A DNA stretch of 64,000 bases from Phorcus lineatus (lineage: Eukaryota; Mollusca; Gastropoda; Trochida; Trochidae), in NCBI GenBank assembly GCA_921293015.1, contig OV121088.1:6013882-6077881 (forward strand), in the 5' to 3' direction. How positions within the stretch are numbered: position 1 is the stretch's first letter; every line of letters begins with the position of its first letter. The position numbers and the translations under genes are program-made. This document shows, in pieces, positions 1 through 10,957 of the stretch. The notes beneath the pieces are model-generated. The model worked only from the letters and a program-made list of their open reading frames with translations, was not told where the DNA came from and made no database searches.

Positions 1-663
1 CATGGTCGCAGTACCATAATTGAATTGTTGATATATATATAATTTGGACCATGTTTTTTTCTTACTATTCATAAATTATGTCACATATGTAATCTCACCA
101 ACATTTAAGTTACCAACATTTCCATCACAAGTACCCAATTTGCAATCTTCACCAGAAATTAGCTGTGCTTTTCTTATTTTCAATCCTTTCATTTCATTTT
201 GAATGTATAAGTGAGGACTTCGATTTATGTATCTGTAACACAAATAAAGCCCTTTAGAAAATGGTATGTGTGTTTCCATTAATATTCACTCTAATTGTAA
301 TACAGAAGTCAACAATCAAATGATACCGTCTTTTGTTAAAGGTCAAATGCAAAACAGAGAAGCATTTGCACTACAGAAACACATTCAAAATTGTTACAAA
401 CAGCTTTCACTACTTGAATCTGTAAGTAAATGGTTTTACTTAAAGGATGTATCCTTTTTGTGACATAGATTAGTTTCACAAAATATTTGATGCCCTGTAT
501 TCGTATGATTTTCATATGTGATTTTCTTAGTTTAAATACCTTAATCAACTTGTACAGTCATCAACTAATCTTTTATATATGACGTTTTTTAGTATTAAGT
601 AATATCAAACATGATATTTATAAATATTCTTAAGGCGAAATGATGTGAGGTGAGGGTATATGG
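1..663. other. No recognisable feature
   Basis: AT-rich sequence with only short open frames that show no family resemblance on either strand. Nothing here is supported as a gene or a repeat. Confidence 0.5.
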
Positions 664-929
664 GGTTTAACGCCGCTTTCAAAGTATTTCACTTATATCG
701 CGCATTGCACAGAGAGAGCCCACAGTGCTCTTGTGGGAATGGATTGCAGTGAAACCTGCGAGCATCGGCTGGAACTAACGTGAAATTCAGTGTAGCATTG
801 TAACCATACCTGTCTGTGTGTAGAACAGTTCTCTACTGTAGACAAAGATGTGGAGCCTCTAGCGGCATTCAAACCACGTACCTCCTGTTCTAAAGCTGAA
901 CGCGCGCCAAATTACACCATCCTGTCCCC
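664..929 (-). repeat. tRNA-derived SINE, copy 1
   Basis: The right end on the minus strand is a decayed tRNA-like head with an A-box-like stretch (TGGTGTAATTTGG) and a B-box-like GGTTTGAATGCC, against consensus GGTTCGANTCC. The body (GTGAAACCTGCGAGCATCGG) and the opposite end (TTAACGCCGCTTTCAA) are shared with the copy at 10668-10957. The B box is mutated, so polymerase III activity is unlikely. Confidence 0.75.
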
Positions 930-1716
930 AAAGGCAAAATGAAACACACCATTTAAATATACACTTAAAATGTAACATATCAAAGTTCTTCCAAAATGAA
1001 AATGTGTCCTTAATGGATGAGTTTTTATATGAGACTGAAATAGATTCTTTTGTAAGATTTGAACGAAAATTTTCTTTTGTTTTCTGAGGAATAAATTAAG
1101 AACAAACATGAACTGAACTGATCCCATCCGGATGATCATTTTCAGCAACAATCCGTAGCTATCAGTCAGTGTGCAATTTGTTAGGTGTATCTCCCTTTAA
1201 GGTTACCGATGATTTAAACATATTTTATTCATGAAGAAACGGATTGGGAACAAGTTCTCCAACTTAGGATACCCTCTCCTTGGTATTCACACTATTATAC
1301 ATTTCCATCATAAAATGATGACAGATACTGAACAAGAAAAAGTTGTAGGAAGAAGAATAACAAAGAAGAAAGGATAAATGAAACACTAGTTTGTTACACA
1401 AATCGTTTGGTAGCATGAATATACAATTGAACAAACTCAAATATATTAACAGTTTGACAAAATGACAGGTCTGCACTTCCCTCTAACAAAAGCTGAAGAG
1501 TAACTGAAATACATGATGTATGAAGTATGCGCTTTACTGACGACATAAGGTTTTCTCTCTCATTTTTGTACAGAGAACATTCAAAGAAAAATGATAAGAG
1601 TTCTCAACATAGTATCCACAAATACAATTGGTATCAGGCTTCATTCCAAATTTGTATAAATCACAATTCAATAAACTCACAGCATAACGCAATTTTGTAT
1701 GCAAAATATTTATTTA
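930..1716. other. No recognisable feature
   Basis: AT-rich sequence between a SINE and a LINE fragment. Short open frames on both strands show no resemblance to known families. Confidence 0.4.
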
Positions 1717-1719
1717 TAT

Positions 1720-2090
1720 TATTTATAATATATATTTATTGGTAACACATGTTTTAAAAATTGAAATTCTTTCTGACTTACGGACATTCTCTGGTAAATT
1801 ATTCCATGAACGTATTGCTGATGGATAGAAAGATTCCTCTGAATGTTTAAGCCTTGAATATTGAGTGGAACTATCTTTTGCGTTACGTAAATTGTAATTA
1901 CTTTTTGAACCGACATTTGGAGGAAGAAGTTCTGCAACGTATTGTGGTGACATTTTATTTTGAATTTTATACATTAAATTTTTTTTTTCTACAACATTCT
2001 TTTATTAGTTATTTCCTGTGTACAACCAGGCAAGACTTCGCATGCGTATTCAAGATGTGGTCTTATAAACTTTTTATTATTATTATTATA
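1720..2090 (-). mobile_element. CR1/Jockey-like LINE, C-terminal fragment
   Basis: The minus strand encodes the end of a non-LTR retrotransposon polyprotein. It reads FIRPHLEYACEV, then NKMSPQYVAELLPPNVGS, NYNLRNAKDS, and SFYPSAIRSWNNLPENVR. These are the conserved C-terminal blocks of CR1/Jockey-type reverse transcriptase ORFs. One in-frame stop separates the first block from the rest. The fragment ends upstream at an ATT-rich run near 2090. It lies in the correct order and orientation to be the tail of the RT fragment at 2657-4740, with about 550 bp of unrelated DNA between them. Confidence 0.7.
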
Positions 2091-2346
2091 TAAATCTTAT
2101 TGACAGTATGGGTGAAATAGCGACCTAAGCGCGAGGCGTTAGCTGTGATATCGCCATACACAACAAGGCCAAGTTTATATCAAATACCTTTCATTTTGGA
2201 AAGTGAATAATTTGAATAAAAATATCAATTGATATTTTGTTGACTAACGTTTATAAAGACATTGATAAAGTAATAACGTACAACTATAAAGGTTATATGA
2301 GGATACTTTGTATCCGATTACAAAGGGGAAACTTCTTCCCGAGGTA

Positions 2347-2395
2347 CGATACTGATAAACATGCGCGGCTCTGCCGAGCATGTTTATCAGTATCG
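2347..2395. repeat. Perfect 18-bp inverted repeat (hairpin)
   Basis: The left arm CGATACTGATAAACATGC (2347-2364) and right arm (2378-2395) are exact reverse complements with a 13-nt loop. The loop itself contains CGGC/GCCG, so the stem can extend. This looks like the structured part of a small DNA element inserted between two LINE pieces; no terminal repeats were identified. Confidence 0.8.
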
Positions 2396-2566
2396 GACCG
2401 AGGTAAACAGTATTATAAAACATAAAACGAAACAACGAAATGACAATCTATAATACATGTACACCATGTAGTGTTATATTGATATCATACTGATATCTTC
2501 CATTTCTTAACGCGATATGAGTTACTTTTGATGAATACTTTACATGTAACAATTTTTTCAAAAACA

Positions 2567-2656
2567 GTATGTATGTATGTATGTATGTATGTATGTATGT
2601 ATGTATGTATGTATGTATGCATGCATGCATGTATGTATGTATCTATGTATGTATAT
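2567..2656. repeat. (GTAT)n microsatellite
   Basis: About 90 bp of GTAT repeats with a GCAT-variant block in the middle. It abuts the truncated RT segment of the flanking LINE. Open frames across it are translations of the repeat. Confidence 0.95.
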
Positions 2657-2809
2657 GCATATAATTTAATTTCTATATCACTACTGACTACCGATGAATA
2701 ACCAAGCAAAGAATCATCAGCAAAAAGCCTCGTTACACAATCTAGCTCTTCAGCTATATCATTTACGTACACAATAAACAAGAATGGGCCGAATAGTGAC
2801 CCTTTTTGG

Positions 2810-3800
2810 AGGTTATAGCCTAAAACCCCTACAGCCCATTGCCTCTACACCCCAGTTCCCCTACAGCTTGTTAAAACAACACAAACAGTTTCCTATCTGG
2901 ATTAATGGACTCATCCTAACAAGTGATTAAGAAGTAGAAGTGGTAGTGTGGGGCGCCTTTCTCAGAGGGACATGTTTGTGACATTTTGATTGACACCATG
3001 GAATATGATAAAACATATGAACATATGAAAATAAAGGACTTAATTTGAATTTGAAATAATTTGATTTTAACATAAAATATGAAATATGTTTCAATTAAAA
3101 ATTAATTTAAATATTGGTGTAAGCTTCTTGTGTCTGATAACAGTATTTTAAGAGGTAACTCTTATTTTATTGATACAGACAATATCATGGATGACTACAC
3201 CAACTTCTCAATGCCTTTGAAGAAATTCTTATTTTATTGTCACCATGTTCAACATTGACAACCTGTACCAATAATGTTTTCATTATGTACCAATTATCTC
3301 TACAGATAAAGGTATTAATAAAGAATCAGTCTGGGTGAGTCCATTGTCTTGCAAGAGGTAACAGAACAGAACAGAACAGAACAGAACAGAACAGAACAGA
3401 ATTTTATTTCTCATAATTCACAACAGTGACATAGAGAACAGTTAGATAAATCATAATATTATATACATATATGTATTTATGTATATATGTAAATAACTCA
3501 AGTAATAGTGTGCCGTATACATAGACATGTGTTGTGCACAGATTAAAACTTGCACAGACCTTCTTTAACGAATTTTGCCAAGTTTAGTAAAAGTGGTTTA
3601 TAAGTATTTTTCATGAGGGCTATATACTTTTCAATGGAAGGGTACTTACAGTAATACGATGGGAGGTATTTACATCTTAATTCTGATAGAAAGGGGTAAC
3701 AAACTAGAGATGAGCACTGCAGTGGACCATAAACTTGTTTTGATAAGCTGTAGGGGTAATGGGCTGTAGGGGTAATGGGCTGTAGGGGTTATGGGGGACT
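2810..3800. mobile_element. Nonautonomous TIR element nested in a LINE
   Basis: About 60-bp imperfect terminal inverted repeats: the left end (about 2821-2880, reading ACCCCTACAGCCCATTG) is mirrored by the right end (about 3733-3795, containing CTGTAGGGGTAATGGGCTG). The flanks ACCCTTTTTGG (2799-2809) and ACCTTTTCGG (3801-3810) look like a decayed 8-10 bp target-site duplication. Both correspond to the same KGS codons of the interrupted RT, which supports a real insertion. No transposase is visible inside. The long TIRs and 8-10 bp duplication suggest a hAT- or Mutator-type derivative; the superfamily is not decided. Confidence 0.6.
3361..3735 (-). mobile_element. LINE 3' end with (TTCTG)n tail
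   Basis: The minus strand encodes a LINE C-terminus (YPFLSELRCKYLPSYY, then NLAKFVKEGLCKF and a stop). It aligns by eye with the end of the RT ORF at 33449-35362 (ending NIAKFLLQARKIRNM). The 3' end is a pentanucleotide run, ACAGA repeats on plus at 3361-3401, preceded on the minus strand by AATAAA. Such short-repeat tails replace poly(A) in several LINE clades. The fragment is nested inside the TIR element. Confidence 0.65.
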
Positions 3801-4740
3801 ACCTTTTCGGACACCAGCTTGAGTGCATCAGAGTGTTCGCGGCTTAGAACTTGACCCATTGACAAACACGCTTTACCTATGATTACTTATATAACTTAAT
3901 ATCATATCCACCCTAATAGCTGACCTGTAATACCATATTTCTCTAGTTTAGTAATAAACCTCTATGCCACACTCAAATGCTGTCATCACAAAACACCATA
4001 CAGTAATTTTCTTTTCGATCTAAAGATTCTCAAAACTGATGATATATTTCAATTAACTAATGTACAGTTGAATGTCCAGGCTGGAAGCCAGATTGATATT
4101 TACATAAAATCATGTTTGTATGGAAATAATTTAACGGGTGCTTAAAAACAACTCTTTACCAACACAACTGATAAGTGAAATTGGTGTATAGTTAGATGCC
4201 AGAGTCGAATCCTCTTTCTTGAATAGAGGCATAACATTGGCATCTTTCCATTCAAGTGGATACACACAAGTTTGCAAAGACATATTGAACAATTAACACA
4301 TTAATCTCTTATTGAGTATACAATACTCTGTAACAACTGATGGCTTATTCTGTCTGGACCAGATGCTTTTTTCACATGTAAACATTTAATGATATCTTCG
4401 ATTTCACCTTTTGTAATAATGAGAGAGTCAAAAATAGCGCCCGTTCGCTTTTTAGATGAAGGTAAACAAACATTATTATTTTCCAAAGTTGATACTGATT
4501 GGAAATATTCATTTAATCTCTCAGCCTTTTCAAAATCTGAAAAGCACGTTGGACTATCGTTATCATCCTTACATTTGAGAGGAGGTATACAGGTACTAGA
4601 GCCAGATTGCTTCACTAAATATCGCAGTTTCCAATATGAACACTTGTTTTCAATATACGAGTCAAGAAGAAAATTATCAATATTTTCATAAAAGATTTCT
4701 TTAGCATGAGATTTCATATTGTTCATAAGGTTTCCGATTG

Positions 4741-5117
4741 CACCTGTTCATCTACTTGTGCACCCAAATCAGTAAAATCATTCACAACACATAATTGTTA
4801 AACACTTTCCCAAACCAAATTGCAATTTGAATGTTCATATAAAACTGTAGGTTTTATCAGTGCAAATTTCCCATGTTAAAAGTTTTTATGCACTCTTTTA
4901 GAGGGCCCACCTTCAATTATCAAATTCCGAGCTCCATTGAGGGTACACAATATAAATGTTGTCAATGTATGTATATTGTTAAAATCAACCCCAGGTCTAG
5001 GTTTATATAAATGTTTTATTATACACTGGACACTTGCTTTACACACCATGTCTACTATATTTATTATTATTATTATTATTATTATTGTTATTGTTATTAT
5101 TATTATTATTATTATTA

Positions 5118-5154
<37 letters not shown>

Positions 5155-5857
5155 CAATTTACACTTAATTTGACATACAAAACTTGCAGCATTAGCCATA
5201 TAATTCTTAAACTCTGCCAATAGGGGAAACATTGGCCAATAGAAGAGAAAAGGGAGAAAACTCTTCCAAATCGACTCTGAGCAAGCGCAGATACACTGGT
5301 GGAATAAAAGTCTGCTATCGTTTCAAAACATTCATCAGTTACATCAGTTCAACGTACCCATTGATACGAATAATGATTTGAATGATAATGGACGCTTTAT
5401 GATGATAAATAAATAAATAAATAAAATTAGCATTATTTAAGTATTTCTGTATGGCCAAGTTACAAGGTCCTCGACCCGTCTCATAGCAACACAATTTCTG
5501 GTCCAATACGGAAAAACTAAATCAATAAAGTTATATAACATTTGTACTCTTGCCCAATGGCCTTCAATCATCAATAAAGTGAAGTAAAGAGAATATCTCT
5601 CATTTAGATAATTTGAGCGTGTAAAATAAAATGACAAAGTACATTATATAACATTTTTTGTCAATATGGGATTTTTCAAGTTGTTTATATTATTTGATGA
5701 TCAATATGATCAAATCGTAATTGTAAACTAATAGCCTGTATTTCCGGCAATTTCATTGGTTGAGAAACGTTGTCGAATATTGTTCGATACCCCGAAATAC
5801 CATAACCGAATAACTGCCCAATAATACGTGAAACAGGCACTTCTTTCATTTGCATAA
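4741..5857. other. Intergenic, with (ATT)n and (AAAT)n runs
   Basis: No coding feature supported. It contains an (ATT)n/(GTT) microsatellite at about 5058-5155 and a short AAAT run near 5408-5425. An ATTGG (inverted CCAAT) lies at 5755-5759, about 100 bp upstream of the orphan exon-like frame at 5857. Confidence 0.5.
5058..5155. repeat. (ATT)n microsatellite
   Basis: About 98 bp of ATT triplets with three GTT interruptions. It produces long poly-isoleucine and poly-tyrosine open frames that are not genes. Confidence 0.95.
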
Positions 5858-5959
5858 TGGAGGCAAACTCTGATTTATTTGATCAAGATTTTTTTCTTGG
5901 TTGCTTTGATGCAATTTTTGAAGAAGATGCAATTTTGGAGGAGTTTTTGAATGATGAAG
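5857..5959 (+). other. Orphan acidic first-exon-like frame
   Basis: An ATG opens a 34-codon frame very rich in Asp, Glu and Phe (MEANSDLFDQDFFLGCF, then EEDAILEEFLNDE). It runs into a good splice-donor context, AATGATGAAG|GTAAGA, so it looks like a first coding exon. A CCAAT-type box lies upstream. I found no downstream exon: the next recognisable feature is the LINE insertion at 6579. It could be the first exon of a decayed DNA transposon or host gene, or chance. Function unknown. Confidence 0.25.
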
Positions 5960-6578
5960 GTAAGATTTTTAATTCATTAAACTAATTTTGCTCATTAATA
6001 ATTTCTAAATTATATTTTGAAGCATCATAAAATCTCAGTCGAGGCCAAAATCTTATTCTACTGTATACACGACAGACAAGGGCCTGAATTTGCATAAATT
6101 TATTCAAAATGCAATGTAAATAAAATAAAAACTACTTACAATTGTTGCAAACAGTTATTTTTACTTTTAACGCCGTCGGTTTTAAACTAAATTTGCCTAT
6201 GTTGAATAACAATGAATCCCGGAAATTTAACAAACCAAACTATTTATCTTCTAAATACATTGATTACATGGAAGGTAATTTTCATGATTTCATAAAGTAT
6301 TTCATTTCTATTGTGATTAAATCTTACTTAGATATCTCTGCAAATAGATATGTTTTGAAAAATTCTCAAGCAATATCAATAATAAAAGTGGGATAAAACC
6401 AGTCCATAAGGCAAATTTAAAAGGGAAAATGTCTTTGGTCAACGTTTCATCGTCTTTAGATATCTTATCTTCTCTTATGATGGTATCACATAAACTGGAA
6501 TTCAAATATGTAATTCTCTACATAATATATTCACGTAGACATTTTCAGATGACCGCTTTTATCAATAATGTCTGCCTA

Positions 6579-9500
6579 TACAATTATTACCATTTACGGC
6601 CCAAATAGAGACTCTCCAGATTTTTATAAATATATTATAGAGCTTATCAAAAATTTTGATAGTGATGAAATATGTCTATGTGGGGATTTTAACCTTGTAA
6701 CAAACCCCAAAAGAGATACATTTAATAACAAAACTGTTAATAACCCAAAAGCTAGAGAAACAGTTTTAGAAATGATAGATTATTTTGATCTTAAAGACGC
6801 ATGGAGAGAGCACAACATTGATTCGACTAGGTATACTTGGCGACAACCTACTCCATTAAAACAAGCTCGGCTTGATTTCTTTCTCTTGTCACATAACTTA
6901 TTTTTATCTGTGGAGAAATGCGACATTACACCAAGCATCGATTCTGATCATTCAGTTGTCGAGCTATTTTTAAAATCTTACGAACTTCCACGTTGGAAGG
7001 GGTTTTGGAAGTTCAATAATTCATTATTGTATGATAAAAAATATGTTGATATTATAAAAGAAACTATAAAATCTACGCTAAAACAGTATGAAATCAATGA
7101 AAGTGGAACTATAAGTTACACAATTGACGATCAATTGCTGTTTGAAACTTTACTGGTAATGATCCGGGGTAAGACAATTTACTATTCTTCCACGAAAAAG
7201 AAAATACAAACTAAATTAGAAAAAGACTTAGAAACAGAACTAATGGATTTAGAATTAAATCTAGATGAATAAGAAAACATAAACAACAAGGCTGTTATCT
7301 TTGAAAATATCAATGGCATAAAACTAAGGCTTGATGAAATCAATAACAATAAAATACAAGGAATGCTTACAAGATCAAAAGCCACATGGATTGAAAAGGG
7401 GGAAAAACCGACAAAGTATTTCGACAAAATTAGAATCTAGAAATTTCCTTAACAAATCCTTTACAAAAATCGAAAAACCAGATGGATCAAAGCTTACCGA
7501 TAATGAAAGTATAATAATTGAAACTAGAAATTACTATAAAAAACTTTACCAATCTGAAGATGTCCTCCCAATTGATCTAAATGAAATTTGCCAAACATAT
7601 AATATACCTAAACTAAACGAAAATCAGAAACAGACTTTGGAAGGAAAACTGACCCTGAACGAATTAGCAATAGCACTTAGGGGCATGAAAAATGATAAAA
7701 GCCCTGGTCAAGACGGCTATACATCGGAATTTTATAAATTATTTTGGAAAGACATAGGTATATTTTTACTTAACTCTTTAAATGCCGGTTATGAAAAAGG
7801 AAAACTTTCAACTTCACAAAAGCAAGGTTTAATTACTTGTATACCAAAGGGAAACAAACCAAAGAAATACCTAAAAAATTGGCGCCCTGTCTCGCTTCTT
7901 AATTCTTCCTACAAAATTGGAGAAGCAGCAATTGCAAATCGAATTAAAAACATACTCCCTTCTATTATCCATGAAGATCAAAAAGGTTTTGTAAAAGATA
8001 GATATATAGGTGAGATAACAAGGTTGGTTTATGGAACATACAGAAACTTTCCAAATTCCAGGATTATTAATCTTAATCGACTTTGAAAAAGCATTCGACT
8101 CCATCGATAGAAAGTATCTTTGTAGCGTTCTAAAATTTTTCAATTTTGGTCAAAGCATTATTGACTGGATAACCACCTTCTATAATGACATCGAATCAAG
8201 AGTTTTGGTTAATGGATTTCCATCGTCACCCTTTAAAATTGAATGAGGTTGTCGCCAAGGCGATCCGGTAGCGCCATATCTATTTATCCTCTCTGTTGAA
8301 ATCTTAGGCATTCTCATTAGCAATAACGCAAACATAAAAGGGATAAAAATTGGAAATATTGAATACCTATTGTCACAGTTTGCTGATGATACGTCACTTA
8401 CACTTGACGGGTCAGAGAAATGTTTATATGCCGTATTACGAACTTTACAATTCTTTGCACGATTTTCTGGTTTAAAAGTTAATGTAGAAAAAACTAGGTT
8501 ACTATGGATAGGTTCAAAAAAACGATCTCGTCTAAAACTTGGTAAAGATTGGAACTTTGATTGGTCACAAAATGATTTCAAACTACTAGGTATAAATTTC
8601 GGCATGGATATTGACCGCATGAGCCAAATAAATTATGAAGAAAAGTTCGTCCAAATAAAACATTTAATGAATATTTGTTTAGCAAGAAATCTTACACCCT
8701 ACGGAAGAAATACAGTCTTAAAATCCCTTCTTCTCCCCAAATTGAACCACCTTTTCTCTGCCTTACCCAGCCCACCTGACCCTGTTATTGATAAATTCCA
8801 TAAAGAGTGTTTCAAATTTATATGGAGAAATAAACCAGACAAAGTTAGAAGAGATACCGTTATTCTTTATCCGGAACATGGGGGCCTTAAAGTTCCAGTT
8901 ATCAAAAATATTATATCTTCGCAAAAGTTAAAATGGGTACAGAAATTACTAGGAACATCATCGAATTGGAAAAATTTACTAATGCATAGAATACGTTATG
9001 AAAACCTTTTGTGGATTTCAGATAAAACATATATTGAAAATATAGTGATATCTTCAATTTCAAATCCATTTTGGATAGAGGTCTTTAAAGCTTGGTCAAG
9101 TATTGTTAATAGATATAAACGAAATGTTAAAAGTAAGAATGATCTACTTGCTCAAAGTATATGGAATAATGACTGTATAAAGGTTGGAAATAAGAGTATA
9201 TTATACCAAACTTGGGTTGAAAAAGGTATTGTATTTGTTAATGATTTGTTAGATGAAAATGGAAGAGTTTATTCTAAAGAAGAATTGTGTATTGTATATT
9301 CTCTTAATACCAACTTCCTTCATTATGAAGGTGTTAAACGTGCAGTTCAGTATTATGCTAACTCAATAGGTATAGCTATATTCGACAGTAAATTATGCAA
9401 CCCTGTTTACTCTTTCACCATCAAATGTTTTAATACTCTCCTGGGTCATCAGAAAAAATATATGATATGTTACTTGACTCACGTTTTGTGAAACTCCCTT

Positions 9501-10193
9501 GCTATGATAAATGGGAACAGGTCACGGGTTTGCACTATACTGATTTAGATTGGGAATGTTTTAGCTCGATTGCAAATAAATGTACTCCTAGTACCGATCT
9601 CAGATGGCTACAATTTAGAACCATTCACAGAATACTACCAACGAAGGATTTTCTTTATAAATTAAAATACGTTGACACGTCATTATGTACATTTTGTAAC
9701 GAATCTGACGAAACCATTTATCATTTGTTCTGGGAGTGCAAGGTGCAAAATATATGGCGCGATCTTAAATTGTGGCTCAAAACTGTTGATGTACAACTTA
9801 GTTTTACGATTTCGCAGGTTTTATTTGGAGTGAAAGGAAAAAATAACTATTCTTTAAATGCTATTATTATATTAGTCAAGAGTATCAGATACAACTGTAG
9901 TAAGAAAGGGTATTCCCAAAATATCACATTTATAAAAAAACAGATAAGGCAATACTACAATATCACAAAATATATCTACATTAACCAAAGCCAGGAGGCA
10001 TATTTTCTGAAGTTGTGGTCCATTTTACATATTTTATTTAGAACAAACGATTAATTACAAATTTTCTGTATGAAAAACGTATGTATGTATTTATCTATTA
10101 TTCCGCATGTACATTGTGTATCGACTTTTTGTCCTTATATGTGACAATGTATCCTGTACGTATACCTAAAAAAAATAAAAAAAAAAAAAAAAA
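6579..10193 (+). mobile_element. L1/Tx1-like LINE, 5'-truncated, decayed
   Basis: 5'-truncated non-LTR retrotransposon. The C-terminal part of the APE endonuclease comes first (TIYGPNRDSP, CGDFNLV, DSDHSVVEL). RT follows: NDKSPGQDGYTSEFY, NWRPVSLLNSSYKI, LIDFEKAFDSI (motif A), GCRQGDPVAPYLF (motif B) and SQFADDTSL (motif C). The end carries a CxxC...H...C motif (CTFCNESDETIYHLFWEC), as in Tx1-type L1 elements. Stops lie at 7270 and 8244 and frameshifts near 7420, 8030 and 9450, so it is dead. The tail is an A-rich run at about 10167-10193. A 12-bp target-site duplication (AATGTCTGCCTA) lies at 6567-6578 and 10194-10205, fixing both ends. The apparent start ATG at 6568 belongs to the duplicated target, not the element. 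Confidence 0.9.
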
Positions 10194-10205
10194 AATGTCT
10201 GCCTA
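10194..10205. repeat. 3' copy of LINE target-site duplication
   Basis: AATGTCTGCCTA directly after the A-rich tail matches 6567-6578 exactly. This marks a target-primed insertion; one or two leading A bases are ambiguous with the tail. Confidence 0.9.
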
Positions 10206-10552
10206 GGGATGATATGTCATCCATATCGGTGGCTTTCTAACAAATTGGAGAAACTTAACACGTAGGCAAATATACTTACAACAGCTTGTTACCACTCTTA
10301 CAAAACAATTTGAAGTTTGTTATTGATGTTCCCTCTTGTTGAAAGATTGAAAGGTGAGGTTAGACACCACCGTGTTATTTTGAAAGCCTACAACTTTTAT
10401 GTTAACAACTCGATTCATCATGTTTCATAGTTTTATTTTACCTTCTTTTAAATTTTTAAAAAATTATTTCTTATTGAATCCAAAGAGGTCAAACTTAAGA
10501 CAGGTTCACAAGACATGGATATTCAAGTTTAAACTTAAACTTTTACAAGCAA

Positions 10553-10650
10553 TCGGGGGTGAGATAACAACGTGGTTAGCAAACTCGGGTTAGGATGTAG
10601 AGGTCTGTGGTTCGAATCCCGCTAAAGGCATAAGCAACTTTGTCTTTAGA
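10553..10650 (+). repeat. SINE head fragment, plus strand
   Basis: A tRNA-like head with a consensus B box (GGTTCGAATCCCGC at about 10610) followed by AAGCAACTTTGTCTTTAG. This matches the head-to-body junction of the neighbouring minus-strand copy. The body is missing. With the next entry it forms an inverted SINE pair. Confidence 0.65.
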
Positions 10651-10667
10651 AGAAGTTGATGAGTTGG

Positions 10668-10957
10668 TGTTTTTAACGCCGCTTTCAAGATTATTTCACT
10701 TATATCTCGGCTGCTATTAGTACAGGGAGAAAGCCCACAAAACCATTGTGTCTATGCATAGCGGTGAAACCTGCGAGCATCGGCTTGAACTAGCGAACCA
10801 TAGGTGTTACAATTTCAGTGTAGCATTGCACCCAAATCTGACTACTTGTAGCACAGTTCTCTACTGCAGACAAAGTTGCCGAGCCTCTGGCGGGATTCGA
10901 ACCACGGACCTCCTGATCCGAAGCCGAACGCGCTATTTACTGCGCTATCCCGCCCCC
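10668..10957 (-). repeat. tRNA-derived SINE, copy 2, full-length
   Basis: Best-preserved copy. The minus-strand head reads GGGGCGGGATAGCGCAGT with an A box (TAGCGCAGTAA) and a perfect B box (GGTTCGAATCCCGCC). The shared body with GTGAAACCTGCGAGCATCGG follows, and the TTAACGCCGCTTTCAA end lies at the left. Both promoter boxes are intact. It is not a functional tRNA gene, because the acceptor stem is not closed and the transcript continues into a body. Confidence 0.85.

Larger units (their letters stand above)
2657..4740 (-). mobile_element. CR1/Jockey-like LINE reverse transcriptase, interrupted
   Basis: Minus-strand RT relic in two pieces. The N-proximal piece (about 4740-3811) has an open segment at 4301-4726 with LNEYFQSVSTLE and KKASGPDRISHQLL. 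Across stops and frameshifts it continues with WKDANVMPLFKK, YQSGFQPGHSTVH, VWHRGLL, EKYGITGQLLGW and QAGVRKGS. The second piece (2809-2657) resumes with KGSLFGPFLFIVYVNDI and the catalytic box LFADDSLL. The two halves are separated exactly at the KGS motif by the TIR element at 2810-3800. The element is inactive, with many stops and the downstream part missing. Confidence 0.8.

Noticed and set aside
2448-2781. Open frames rich in THIHTYIHTY
   Set aside because: They translate the (GTAT)n repeat; only the part with LFADDSLL is real LINE coding sequence.
4876-5232. Long poly-isoleucine / poly-tyrosine open frames
   Set aside because: They are translations of the (ATT)n microsatellite at 5058-5155.
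10880-10957. Functional tRNA gene
   Set aside because: A and B boxes are good, but the acceptor ends do not pair and the sequence continues into a SINE body shared by other copies.
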